This document shows, in pieces, positions 40,814 through 48,605 of a stretch of DNA of 53,093 bases. The position numbers were made by a program, and so were the translations under genes. Each line of letters opens with the position of its first letter. Position 1 is the stretch's first letter. The DNA is taken from contig CAYZOC010000002.1 in the NCBI GenBank assembly GCA_964480275.1, positions 1 through 53,093 on the forward strand. The letters run 5' to 3'. Source of the stretch: DATESG01 sp964480275. GTDB lineage: Bacteria > Bacillota_I > Bacilli_A > RFN20 > CAG-826. The notes below the pieces were generated by a model. That model was not told the DNA's origin. It saw nothing but the letters and a program-made list of their open reading frames with translations, and did no database searches.

Positions 40814-42019
40814 TTACTTAACTAATACTTTTTTTAATTTGGTATAAGCGGTCGTACCGTTTTCAAACTTGAACTTCACCGTGTCTTTAACTAATGGGAG
40901 CAAGTATTCTCGCATGAGTTTACCTTCACCATGAATGTCTTTTAATAACTCTTCGCTAAGTTTATGTTCGACGTTTGCAATATTATGAAGTCTTTTTAGT
41001 TTAAGACTTGTCTTATATTCAAAACCTGGCTTACGGTCAATGATGACCATATATCCGGTTTTGCCCTTAACGATTGATTTAACTGCTTTTTCACTGACCT
41101 TAATTGCTTCTTTTTGATCAACGCCTGTAATCGCAAGTGTCCCTGCCCGTTGAAGAAGACTAAATTCGATGGGTCGTGTTGAATAACCTAAGCGATCACT
41201 AATAATATTCGCTAAGCGTGAACTGACACCACCAAGTTGCATATGGCCAAATGAGTCGAGTTGAACATTTTCTTTTGGTAGTTGTGTTTCAATACCTTCA
41301 CTTACGACAAAGAGTGCCCGTTTTTTTCTTTCAAACACTTCTTTAGCTTTAACTAAAAAATCTTCTAAATCAAATTTCTCTTCAGGAAGAAAAATGTAGT
41401 CTGGCCGTAGTTCCTTGTCTTCAATTGCGGCTGCTGAGGCTGTCAGCCATCCAGCATGACGTCCCATAACTTCCACAATGACAAATTTTGATTTTGGATA
41501 AACAGCATTATCAAGAGCGATATCTTGCACTGATTGCATTACGTATTTTGCCGCACTTGGGAAACCTAGACAGTGATCAGTAAAAGCTAGATCATTATCA
41601 ATTGTTTTTGGAATACCCATAACTTTGCAATCATATTCAACCTTGGCAAAAAATCTTGAGAGTTTGTAGCATGTATCCATCGAATCATTGCCACCGTTGA
41701 CTAACATATAGCCAATATTGTGTTTCTTGACAGTTGCTAAGATCTTTTGGTAGTCATCATGTTTTATGTCACCTGATAATTTATAACGTGTCGTCCCTAA
41801 GGCCGCAGCTGGTGTTTGTTTTAATAATTCAATTTGTTCGTCGTCTTCTTGCCGTAAATCAATAAGCCGATCATTAAGCAATCCTTCGACGCCATTTAAA
41901 CTTCCGTAAATTCCATCAATCTCTTGATGTTTTTTTGCTTCTTTAATTACTCCATAAAACGAAGTATTAATAATTGCGGTTGGTCCGCCTGATTGAAAAT
42001 ATACTAAGGATTTTTTCAT
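40814..42019 (-). CDS. pfp: 6-phosphofructokinase, predicted PPi-dependent
   Basis: A 401-residue phosphofructokinase, the committed step of glycolysis. FQSGGPTAIINTSFYGVI is the phosphoryl donor loop, GIPKTIDNDL (136-144) the fructose-6-phosphate site with catalytic Asp141. Two positions that distinguish donors are Asp112 in GGNDSM and Lys138 in PKTIDND; ATP enzymes have Gly at both, so pyrophosphate is the predicted donor. Length also fits the longer PPi class. GAGAGGA lies upstream of the ATG. Promoter at 42047-42074. Confidence 0.87.
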   Translation of the reverse strand: MKKSLVYFQSGGPTAIINTSFYGVIKEAKKHQEIDGIYGSLNGVEGLLNDRLIDLRQEDDEQIELLKQTPAAALGTTRYKLSGDIKHDDYQKILATVKKHNIGYMLVNGGNDSMDTCYKLSRFFAKVEYDCKVMGIPKTIDNDLAFTDHCLGFPSAAKYVMQSVQDIALDNAVYPKSKFVIVEVMGRHAGWLTASAAAIEDKELRPDYIFLPEEKFDLEDFLVKAKEVFERKKRALFVVSEGIETQLPKENVQLDSFGHMQLGGVSSRLANIISDRLGYSTRPIEFSLLQRAGTLAITGVDQKEAIKVSEKAVKSIVKGKTGYMVIIDRKPGFEYKTSLKLKRLHNIANVEHKLSEELLKDIHGEGKLMREYLLPLVKDTVKFKFENGTTAYTKLKKVLVK

Positions 42020-42046
42020 TTACTTATTCCTCTCTTTCCCTTATAA

Positions 42047-42074
42047 ATTATATGTTATATTCAACTTTTTTCAA
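42047..42074 (-). promoter_or_regulatory. Promoter of the phosphofructokinase gene
   Basis: On the minus strand TTGAAA (42069-42074) and TATAAT (42047-42052) are 16 nt apart, with a ~25-nt leader before the ATG at 42019. Confidence 0.7.
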
Positions 42075-42098
42075 TAAATATCGCAATAATCTAAGAAA

Positions 42099-43307
42099 TT
42101 AAAGTGTTTCTACTTTTTTTAGTGTTGCAGCTAGTGCTCTTACTTCCGCTCGCGCTTCTTCAAGCGTAATTGCTTTAGTGAAATAGGCATTAATAATCCG
42201 GGCAATTTGTCGAGCCCCAGTTATTGAAATACCTCTAGTTGTAAGTGCGGCAAAGCCTATACGAATTCCCGAAGTTGTATTAGGTTTTTCATCATCATTA
42301 GGTAACATGTTTTTATTAACAGTTATATCGATTTCTTCAAGCATCTTTTCAGCATCTTTACCAGTTATTCCATATGACTTTTTCGTATTAAGCATAAATA
42401 AATGTGTTTCTGTTCCTGATGCTTCTGCTCCAAGTCGAACAAATTCTTCCGCGCATTCTTTGGTGTTATTTAAAACACTTTTTATATAGTCTTTATAACT
42501 TGGTTGCGAGGCTTCAAAAAAGCACTGTGCTTTTGCGCCAATAATGTTTTCTAGTGGGCCTCCTTGCATGCCGGGAAAGCATGTAAAGTTAATCTTTTTA
42601 ATTAACTCGTCACTATTTGTAAGAATTATCCCCCCGCGTGGTCCCCTTAACGTTTTATGTGTTGTCGAAGTAACAATATCGGCAAAAGGAAATGGGTTTG
42701 GATGAAGACCAGCAGCAATTAGCCCAGCGATGTGAGCCATATCAACCATAAATATTGCTCCGATATCACTAGCAACAGCACCTATTTTTTTAAAGTCTAT
42801 TTGGTAGGGATAACTACTAAATCCCGCTAGAATAAGTTGAGGTTTTTCTTTTATTGCTAATTTTTTTAGTTTTTCATAATCAATTCTTCCATCACTTTTT
42901 AGTCCGTAATGGACAATTGTGTATTGTTTGCTAGAAAAATTGACCGGACTACCATGCGTTAAATGACCACCCTGATCTAAACTCAATGATAGTATTTTGT
43001 CGCCTGGATTTAGCACACTTGCATATGCAATCATATTAGCTGAACTGCCGCTGTGGGGTTGGACATTTGCATATTTACAGCCAAAAAGTTCTGTCACCAA
43101 ATCAATCGCGGTTTGTTCGATTTCATCAATATATTTGCAACCGCCATAATATCGCTTGTTAGGATAACCTTCCGCATATTTATTAGTTAATATTGATCCA
43201 CAAATCGTTCGCACTTTTTTACTTGCAAAGTTTTCACTAGCAATTAATTCAAGCCCGTTATTTTGCCGCTGATTTTCTCTTTCAATTAAATCAATTAGTT
43301 CTCTCAT
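42099..43307 (-). CDS. glyA: Serine hydroxymethyltransferase
   Basis: A PLP enzyme converting serine and tetrahydrofolate to glycine and methylene-THF. The 402-residue protein has LELIASENFASK at the start, HSGSSANMIAY, VDMAHIAGLIAAG, and PLP-binding Lys218 in TSTTHKTLRGPRGG. I chose the ATG at 43307 over an in-frame GTG at 43316; AGAGG lies about 8 nt upstream. The promoter has a TGC-TATGAT extended -10 with two palindromes just upstream. Confidence 0.97.
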   Translation of the reverse strand: MRELIDLIERENQRQNNGLELIASENFASKKVRTICGSILTNKYAEGYPNKRYYGGCKYIDEIEQTAIDLVTELFGCKYANVQPHSGSSANMIAYASVLNPGDKILSLSLDQGGHLTHGSPVNFSSKQYTIVHYGLKSDGRIDYEKLKKLAIKEKPQLILAGFSSYPYQIDFKKIGAVASDIGAIFMVDMAHIAGLIAAGLHPNPFPFADIVTSTTHKTLRGPRGGIILTNSDELIKKINFTCFPGMQGGPLENIIGAKAQCFFEASQPSYKDYIKSVLNNTKECAEEFVRLGAEASGTETHLFMLNTKKSYGITGKDAEKMLEEIDITVNKNMLPNDDEKPNTTSGIRIGFAALTTRGISITGARQIARIINAYFTKAITLEEARAEVRALAATLKKVETL

Positions 43308-43331
43308 ATTTATCACCTCTTAATAAAGTTT

Positions 43332-43373
43332 ATCATAGCAATAGCAAACAATTGTTTAATAATTCATATGAAT
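43332..43373 (-). promoter_or_regulatory. glyA promoter with two adjacent perfect 12-bp palindromes
   Basis: On the minus strand TGC-TATGAT (-10 at 43332-43337) precedes glyA. Upstream of it are AAACAATTGTTT (43346-43357) and ATTCATATGAAT (43362-43373), each a perfect palindrome, four bases apart. They lie at and above the -35 position, where a repressor or activator could bind, and are also upstream of the divergent phosphodiesterase promoter. Confidence 0.5.
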
Positions 43374-43397
43374 ACTAGAAATTATTTGTGAACAATA

Positions 43398-43413
43398 TAT
43401 AATTAGTAATATG
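43398..43413 (+). promoter_or_regulatory. Predicted leaderless promoter of the phosphodiesterase operon
   Basis: TATAAT (43398-43403), seven bases (TAGTAAT), then the ATG at 43411. No Shine-Dalgarno sequence upstream. Confidence 0.6.
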
Positions 43414-44142
43414 AATAAAACACACCTTATAATTACAACCCCTTTAGCACATCGAGGGTTGCACAATGAAAAGTGGGATGAAAATTCAATCCCTGCTTTT
43501 GAAAATGCAATTGCAAATAGCGTCGGAATCGAACTTGATGTGCACATGATGAAAGATGGAAATATCGCTGTCGTTCATGATGCAAATCTAAAACGTGTCA
43601 CTGGTAGCGATGTTGAAATTAGTGCCTTAACAAAACAAGAACTAATTAAATTCCCGCTTCTTAAAAGCAAGACTACTATTCCTCTATTTGAAGATGTTCT
43701 TACTTTAGTTGCTGGCCAAGTTCCGATTTTGGTTGAACTAAAAGTTGAAAATAATTTCGATCCTGAATTTGCGAAAAAAGTTTTGGAAATATTAAATAAA
43801 TACCCTTATAAGAAAACAATCGCGGTCCAATCTTTTAATCCATATTGTGTGAAGTTTTTAGGACAAAACCAAGATATTTTTCCAACTGGCCAACTTGCAA
43901 GTGATGTGTTAAATGGTCAAAGCAAATTTGTTCACTTTATGTTTCGCTCACTACTCATCCTAAAAATTAGTCGGCCGAACTTTTTAAACTATGATATCAA
44001 CTATATCGGCAAAAGAAGAAAAATTGCTCGGCTCAGAAAAAAGGGCATGCCCATCATTACCTGGACTATAGATAGTGAAGATAAAAAAGCTACAGCAGCT
44101 AAATATGCTGACAATATAATATTCGAAAACATTAATATATAA
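43411..44142 (+). CDS. Glycerophosphodiester phosphodiesterase family protein
   Basis: A 243-residue TIM-barrel phosphodiesterase. Conserved landmarks: AHRGLHNE with His14-Arg15, GIELDVHMMKDGNIAVVHD with metal-binding Glu/Asp and the second catalytic His, and late MPIITWTIDSED. These fit GDPD, which releases glycerol-3-phosphate from deacylated phospholipids. No signal peptide, so probably cytosolic. First of three genes, followed 15 bp later by a transporter that may bring in the substrate. Confidence 0.9.
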   Translation: MNKTHLIITTPLAHRGLHNEKWDENSIPAFENAIANSVGIELDVHMMKDGNIAVVHDANLKRVTGSDVEISALTKQELIKFPLLKSKTTIPLFEDVLTLVAGQVPILVELKVENNFDPEFAKKVLEILNKYPYKKTIAVQSFNPYCVKFLGQNQDIFPTGQLASDVLNGQSKFVHFMFRSLLILKISRPNFLNYDINYIGKRRKIARLRKKGMPIITWTIDSEDKKATAAKYADNIIFENINI

Positions 44143-44157
44143 AGGAAAGGTATTCTT

Positions 44158-45663
44158 ATGAAACTTAATGTTAAACGCACAATCCTTGTCGGTTTTGCCT
44201 TTTTACTAATCTCGATGTTTTGGCAAATGTATGACAACATTGTTGCAAAAATGCTTGTCGATAATTTCGGGCTTGATCAAGCCGCTTCTGGTATCATCAT
44301 GGCGCTTGATAATATGCTTGCCCTAATTCTTTTGCCACTATTTGGTCATATAAGTGACCGAACAATGACAAAATATGGTAAAAGAACGCCATATATCTTT
44401 ATTGGTACCGTATTTGTCGTTGTAATTGTCGCCCTGATTGGTATTGTTGATTTCTATCAACAAGTAGCAGTGGCTGAATTGCAAATTTCAAACGTATTTG
44501 AAACATCTGAAAATTCTGGCCTCTTTACTTACACGATCGAAGGTATTCATCAATTTAATGATTCAGGTGCCTACTTTTCACGCTCAGATTTGGCAGCGGC
44601 TGCCCGTGCAAATTTGATTTTTGCCAATATTACTTCACAAAATCCAACAATGCTCATTCTCTTTATTGTTGTCCTCTTCTTCGTGCTCTTAGGTATGTCG
44701 ATATTTAGAAGTCCGGCTGTAAGTCTTATGCCTGATGTAACACCAAAACCTCTTCGTAGCAAAGCAAACGCCATCATTAATCTAATGGGGACAGCTGGTG
44801 GAGTAATCTCACTAGCCGTTATCGCTGTCGTTGGGGCAGTGTTTGCAGGACAACATGTCGGTTATATTCCCCACATGATTGTTCTTGCCGTTTTAATGCT
44901 TGTCCTTCTTTTTGTCTTCCTTTTCACCGTCAAAGAAAATACTTGGCGCCAAGAAATGGAAAAATTTTCCATCGATAATAAATTGATGGAAGTTGAAGAA
45001 ACAGTTTATGACAAGACGAGGAAAACTGAACCACTACCAAAAGATGTTAGACGTTCACTAATTTTAATTCTAACTGCCGTGGTTTTATGGTTTATGGCCT
45101 ATAATGCCGCGACTACAAAATATTCAGTTTATGCTACCAGTGCACTCGGCCTTGCAAACTTTACTTTACCACTTATTGTTGCCCAAGTTGCTGCTGCAAT
45201 ATCCTTTATTCCAATTGGTATTATCTCAACCAAATTTGGCCGTCGTAAAACAATTCTAGTTGGTATTTTAATTATTACAACCGCCTTTATCCTTGCCTAC
45301 TTTACTACCGCATCTACGACAGTATTGATGTATGTAGCAATGAGTTTAGCCGGTATCGGTTGGGCTACTATTAATGTTAATAGCTATCCAATGGTCGTTG
45401 AAATGTCAAAGGGCTCTAATGTTGGGGTCTACACCGGTTACTATTATACCGCTAGTATGGCCGCCCAAATTGTGACACCATATTTATCTGGTGAACTTAT
45501 GGATTTATTTGCTCTTCACGTTCCAAGCGTAGCTTATAGCGTCCTCTTTATTTATAGTGCGGTCTTTAGTCTTCTCGCCTTTATTCCAATGTTCTTTGTA
45601 AAACATGGCGAACCTAAACGGATGGATGGTGAAAAGGTCGAACTTCATATCGAAGCCGATTGA
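44158..45663 (+). CDS. MFS transporter (GPH/SLC45-like)
   Basis: A 501-residue protein with about 12 TM helices. The loop 2-3 signature is GHISDRTMTKYGKRTPYIFI, which fits the sugar:cation symporter-type MFS proteins, and GIISTKFGRRKTILVGI is the equivalent in the second half. A larger loop follows helix 3 (around residues 100-150). AAGGAAAGG precedes the ATG. Flanked by a phosphodiesterase and a HAD phosphatase, so a phosphodiester or sugar substrate is inferred, not shown. Confidence 0.88.
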   Translation: MKLNVKRTILVGFAFLLISMFWQMYDNIVAKMLVDNFGLDQAASGIIMALDNMLALILLPLFGHISDRTMTKYGKRTPYIFIGTVFVVVIVALIGIVDFYQQVAVAELQISNVFETSENSGLFTYTIEGIHQFNDSGAYFSRSDLAAAARANLIFANITSQNPTMLILFIVVLFFVLLGMSIFRSPAVSLMPDVTPKPLRSKANAIINLMGTAGGVISLAVIAVVGAVFAGQHVGYIPHMIVLAVLMLVLLFVFLFTVKENTWRQEMEKFSIDNKLMEVEETVYDKTRKTEPLPKDVRRSLILILTAVVLWFMAYNAATTKYSVYATSALGLANFTLPLIVAQVAAAISFIPIGIISTKFGRRKTILVGILIITTAFILAYFTTASTTVLMYVAMSLAGIGWATINVNSYPMVVEMSKGSNVGVYTGYYYTASMAAQIVTPYLSGELMDLFALHVPSVAYSVLFIYSAVFSLLAFIPMFFVKHGEPKRMDGEKVELHIEAD

Positions 45664-45665
45664 TT

Positions 45666-46451
45666 ATGCCGCTAACTTTCGCAAATAAGAAAAAACTTTT
45701 TCTCTTAGATCAAGATGGAACTTTATATAACGGTAACACGCTTTTTAAAGCTAGCAAAAAGTTCCTTCTTGATATTAAAAATAGTGGTGCTCGTTATGTC
45801 TTTGTAACCAATAATTCATCAAAATCGGTTGAAGACTATGTTAAAAAATTAGCAGGATTTGGGATTGATGCCAAAATTGATGACTTCTTTACTAGTACGG
45901 AAGCAACAATTATGTATTTGAATAAAATATATCCTGGTAGGTCAGTTTATCCCTTGGGAACAAAATCTTTTGTTACTAGATTAGAGGAGGCTGGCATCAT
46001 TATTAAAAGTCATCTTGAAGCCGATATTGCTCTTCTTGCCTATGACACAGAATTAACTTACCAAAAATTAGTTAACATCTCAGAAATGCTCCTAACTAGA
46101 GACGTTCCCTATCTTGCAACAAATCCTGATCTTGTCTGTCCGATTGAGTTTGGCAGTGTCCCAGACTGTGGATCTTTTATCGAAATGATTCATCACGCAA
46201 CAAAAAAAAGTCCACATATAATTGGTAAACCAAATAAGGACTTCCTTGAACTTGCAGTTAAAAAATATGGTTTCAATGTCGATGAGGCAGTGATGGTTGG
46301 TGATCGGCTTTACACAGATATTCAAAGTGCCCACAATTCAAAAATCACTAGTGTTTTAACGCTTGAAGGCGAAGCGACACTTGATGATCTCAAGACATAT
46401 CCAATCAAACCAGACTATGTCGTCAAAAGTATTGGCGAAATATTTGATTAA
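45666..46451 (+). CDS. HAD superfamily IIA phosphatase (NagD/AraL-like)
   Basis: A 261-residue HAD hydrolase. Motif I LLDQDGTLYNG (nucleophile Asp15, acid Asp17), motif II FVTNNSSKS, the C2 cap, then GKPNKDFLELA with Lys and motif IV MVGDRLYTDIQSA are all present. Family members dephosphorylate small sugar or glycerol phosphates. I chose the ATG at 45666; an in-frame TTG at 45660 lies in the upstream stop. Two bp from the transporter gene; likely uses the product of the phosphodiesterase. Confidence 0.93.
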   Translation: MPLTFANKKKLFLLDQDGTLYNGNTLFKASKKFLLDIKNSGARYVFVTNNSSKSVEDYVKKLAGFGIDAKIDDFFTSTEATIMYLNKIYPGRSVYPLGTKSFVTRLEEAGIIIKSHLEADIALLAYDTELTYQKLVNISEMLLTRDVPYLATNPDLVCPIEFGSVPDCGSFIEMIHHATKKSPHIIGKPNKDFLELAVKKYGFNVDEAVMVGDRLYTDIQSAHNSKITSVLTLEGEATLDDLKTYPIKPDYVVKSIGEIFD

Positions 46452-46487
46452 GATTATTAATAAAAACTGCGTCATTCATTATAGTAA

Positions 46488-46518
46488 AGCAAAAAAGCCC
46501 TTCATTGGGCTTTTATCG
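46488..46518. terminator. Bidirectional terminator between the HAD gene and tmRNA
   Basis: AAAAGCCC (about 46493-46500) pairs with GGGCTTTT (46507-46514), with a six-base loop. The run of As before the stem gives a strong T-run for tmRNA on the minus strand. Confidence 0.8.
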
Positions 46519-46524
46519 TTTTCA

Positions 46525-46889
46525 TGGTGGAGATGCGGAGAGTCGAACTCCGGTCCAAAAATTGTCCCCTAGAAACGTCTACAGCTTAGACGATATTAGG
46601 TTTTAACACTCAAGACAAATACCGACAAATGTATTAAGCGCGAGGTTATATGGTTTTCGAGATTAGTTATAACCATCTTAATCCTTAGTCTTTTTTATGG
46701 CGCGTCACTAAGCGGGGAAGACTAACCGCTAGGCTAGCGCGCTGCTCGTTAGATTAACGTCTTGCTTAAATTAAGCAGCAGCGAAGGCTAAATTTCTGTT
46801 GCCAGATAATTTATATTTTTTTGATGATAACGTCATCACTCGGCTGCAATCTCTATCGGACGAATTCCTGTCGAAACCATGACATCCCC
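46525..46889 (-). ncRNA. ssrA: Transfer-messenger RNA (tmRNA)
   Basis: A 365-nt one-piece tmRNA that rescues stalled ribosomes. The 5' end GGGGATG pairs with the 3' CATCTCC before an encoded ACCA end; GGTTTCGACAGG follows the acceptor arm and GGTTCGACTCTCCGC forms the T arm. The tag frame is best read from GGC at 46803: GNRNLAFAAA then TAA (46771), ten codons, with A at position -4 as in E. coli. Promoter at 46900-46928. Confidence 0.97.
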
Positions 46890-46899
46890 ATGTGGATAC

Positions 46900-46928
46900 A
46901 TTGTAGCGGTATTAAATTTAAAGTTCAA
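46900..46928 (-). promoter_or_regulatory. tmRNA promoter
   Basis: On the minus strand TTGAAC (46923-46928) and TACAAT (46900-46905) are 17 nt apart. Transcription would start about ten bases before the mature 5' end, consistent with RNase P trimming. Confidence 0.75.
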
Positions 46929-46956
46929 TTAAAATGTTATATTTGAAAAATATAAT

Positions 46957-46985
46957 TTGATTAAAAACTGGTTATAACATATAAT
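46957..46985 (+). promoter_or_regulatory. Promoter of the membrane protein gene at 47009
   Basis: TTGATT (46957-46962) and TATAAT (46980-46985) are 17 nt apart, with a short leader and AAGGTAGG before the ATG. Confidence 0.65.
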
Positions 46986-47008
46986 TTTAAGGCATAAGGT
47001 AGGTCGTT

Positions 47009-48172
47009 ATGAAAAAAGTAAAACCAATTAACAACAACAAGCAAACAATTAGAACATTATTTGCTTCATTATTCAAAAATCAAGCTGCGATTGACGGGGG
47101 CCGCTATCAACCATGGTGGATTGCCGTAATTCTATTTTTTGTATCCACGATTGTTGCTGTCATACCAACAATGGTCGTGACTGGCAGAGCCCGTGGCAGT
47201 GACGTTTTCAAAGGTCCACAATATGAACTCGATACAGGAATTGTTAAATTTCATCAGGCCCTTGAGACCAATGCTGTTGATTTAGCTTATCGAAGCAACA
47301 GTGAAGGCGAATTCGAACTGACCGATGAAGGCACCTCATTTATCGATGCTTTCCCTACAACGATTAGTATTAGCTCCTTGACTGGTAGCATTGATATTCC
47401 TTTTTACTCTTACAGTAACTTAAGAGAAAAAGAGATTACTAATACAGAAGGTGTCAGTGAAACAGTCTTTGTCAACTTCGAATATCTTCGCGTCTATTAC
47501 ACTGCTGATGTGACAGCCTCATTTATTAGTGGTGATTCACCTATCACTCCTGAACGAGCACTTAATAATTACTTACAAAACCTTAGTGAGACAAGTATAA
47601 ATGTAAATAATTTTCCTAATGAAAGTATCACTTCATATGTCATTTTAGGTAAAACCGAGATGTTTATGGCGGTATATAATCCAAATGATATGGTCGAGGG
47701 CGCAAATGCCATCAGATCTGCGGAAGGAAATGCCGCGGGTATTACTAGCGAAGTTGTTATCAATGACTTCTACAAAATTTCTCGAGATGGTGGGGCAATC
47801 ACTCCAACAGATGCTGATCTAGTCAGCAAGGTAATTGCAAACTGGAGCAACTATGTTGATACAGTTAATGAGCCAGTTAGAATTCAATCATTTTGGATTC
47901 TCTCGGGAATAAACTTCTTCCTCTTCCTCGTCCTCTCACTTTTCATTGGCATTATCTTCTTTATCACAACTCGTGGTAAATATAATCCAAATCGTGATAT
48001 TCGCTTCTTTGAGGCAATGCGTATTGGGGCTTGGTTGTTATTAACACCAGCGCTTCTTACCCTTGTTGTCGGTCTATTCATGCCTGCTTATGCCCAATTA
48101 ATTTATATTATGACATTAGGGATGAGAACAGTCTGGATGTCGATGAAATCTGTCCAACCACCCGCTAAATAG
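47009..48172 (+). CDS. Membrane protein with large extracytoplasmic domain, unknown function
   Basis: A 387-residue protein. A basic N-terminus and one TM helix (about 37-58) are followed by an extracytoplasmic domain of ~230 residues rich in Thr, Ser and Asn, and then three or four TM helices (about 293-380) with RGKYNPNRDIRFFEAMRIGA between two of them. The layout resembles DUF1189-type membrane proteins, but I am not sure. AAGGTAGG precedes the ATG. Stands alone between tmRNA and a terminator. Confidence 0.7.
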   Translation: MKKVKPINNNKQTIRTLFASLFKNQAAIDGGRYQPWWIAVILFFVSTIVAVIPTMVVTGRARGSDVFKGPQYELDTGIVKFHQALETNAVDLAYRSNSEGEFELTDEGTSFIDAFPTTISISSLTGSIDIPFYSYSNLREKEITNTEGVSETVFVNFEYLRVYYTADVTASFISGDSPITPERALNNYLQNLSETSINVNNFPNESITSYVILGKTEMFMAVYNPNDMVEGANAIRSAEGNAAGITSEVVINDFYKISRDGGAITPTDADLVSKVIANWSNYVDTVNEPVRIQSFWILSGINFFLFLVLSLFIGIIFFITTRGKYNPNRDIRFFEAMRIGAWLLLTPALLTLVVGLFMPAYAQLIYIMTLGMRTVWMSMKSVQPPAK

Positions 48173-48186
48173 AATTACTAATATAT

Positions 48187-48221
48187 AAAAAACTAGCCGC
48201 TTCTCTTTGGCTAGTTTTTTT
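48187..48221. terminator. Bidirectional terminator
   Basis: AACTAGCC (48191-48198) pairs with GGCTAGTT (48209-48216). It is flanked by As and Ts on both sides and serves the membrane protein gene and, overlapping its stop codon, the convergent gene at 48220. Confidence 0.85.
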
Positions 48222-48558
48222 AATCTCCATAATCTGAACCACGTGAATTATCATCAATAATAATTTTAAGGCCAGCAATAATGTCATCTATTTCTACAGC
48301 AATGTATTTTTCGTCTTTAATGATTGCTGTTGCAAAATCACGGGTGAATACTACGTATCGATGTTTTTTGACTTTATCAATCATGAAGTCAACCATGTCC
48401 TTGACCCGCTCCGGAAACCTCTCTTCAATTCTTGTAAACTGTGTGTAAAACCATGGTTCAACATAAAAACATTCGCCACTGCTAAGTTGATAGCCGTGCG
48501 CGAACTTGGTCATTGGCTTTTCGATTGGATTGAATCCACTAAATTCTTCGTAATTCAT
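48220..48558 (-). CDS. Unknown small cytosolic protein
   Basis: A 112-residue protein I do not recognise: acidic, no TM segment. Features: FNPIEKPMTKFAHGYQLSSG, an aromatic patch CFYVEPWFYTQFTRIEERFP, and an acidic end VEIDDIIAGLKIIIDDNS. No ribosome binding site, and a weak -10-like CATATT six bases before the ATG could make it leaderless. It has its own transcription unit between a terminator and the divergent HAD gene. Length, clean boundaries and a shared terminator argue for a real gene. Confidence 0.65.
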   Translation of the reverse strand: MNYEEFSGFNPIEKPMTKFAHGYQLSSGECFYVEPWFYTQFTRIEERFPERVKDMVDFMIDKVKKHRYVVFTRDFATAIIKDEKYIAVEIDDIIAGLKIIIDDNSRGSDYGD

Positions 48559-48605
48559 AACTTTAATATGTTAACATATTATCATATTACAAGGGGGAAT
48601 AACTA

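Noticed and set aside
46363..46572. A plus-strand frame of 69 codons running from the HAD gene into tmRNA.
   Set aside because: It overlaps the HAD gene end, a terminator and the 3' end of tmRNA; no independent ribosome binding site.
46525..46600. A tRNA-like end with encoded CCA, considered as a tRNA gene.
   Set aside because: It is the 3' half of the tRNA-like domain of tmRNA; the 5' half is 290 nt away at 46889.
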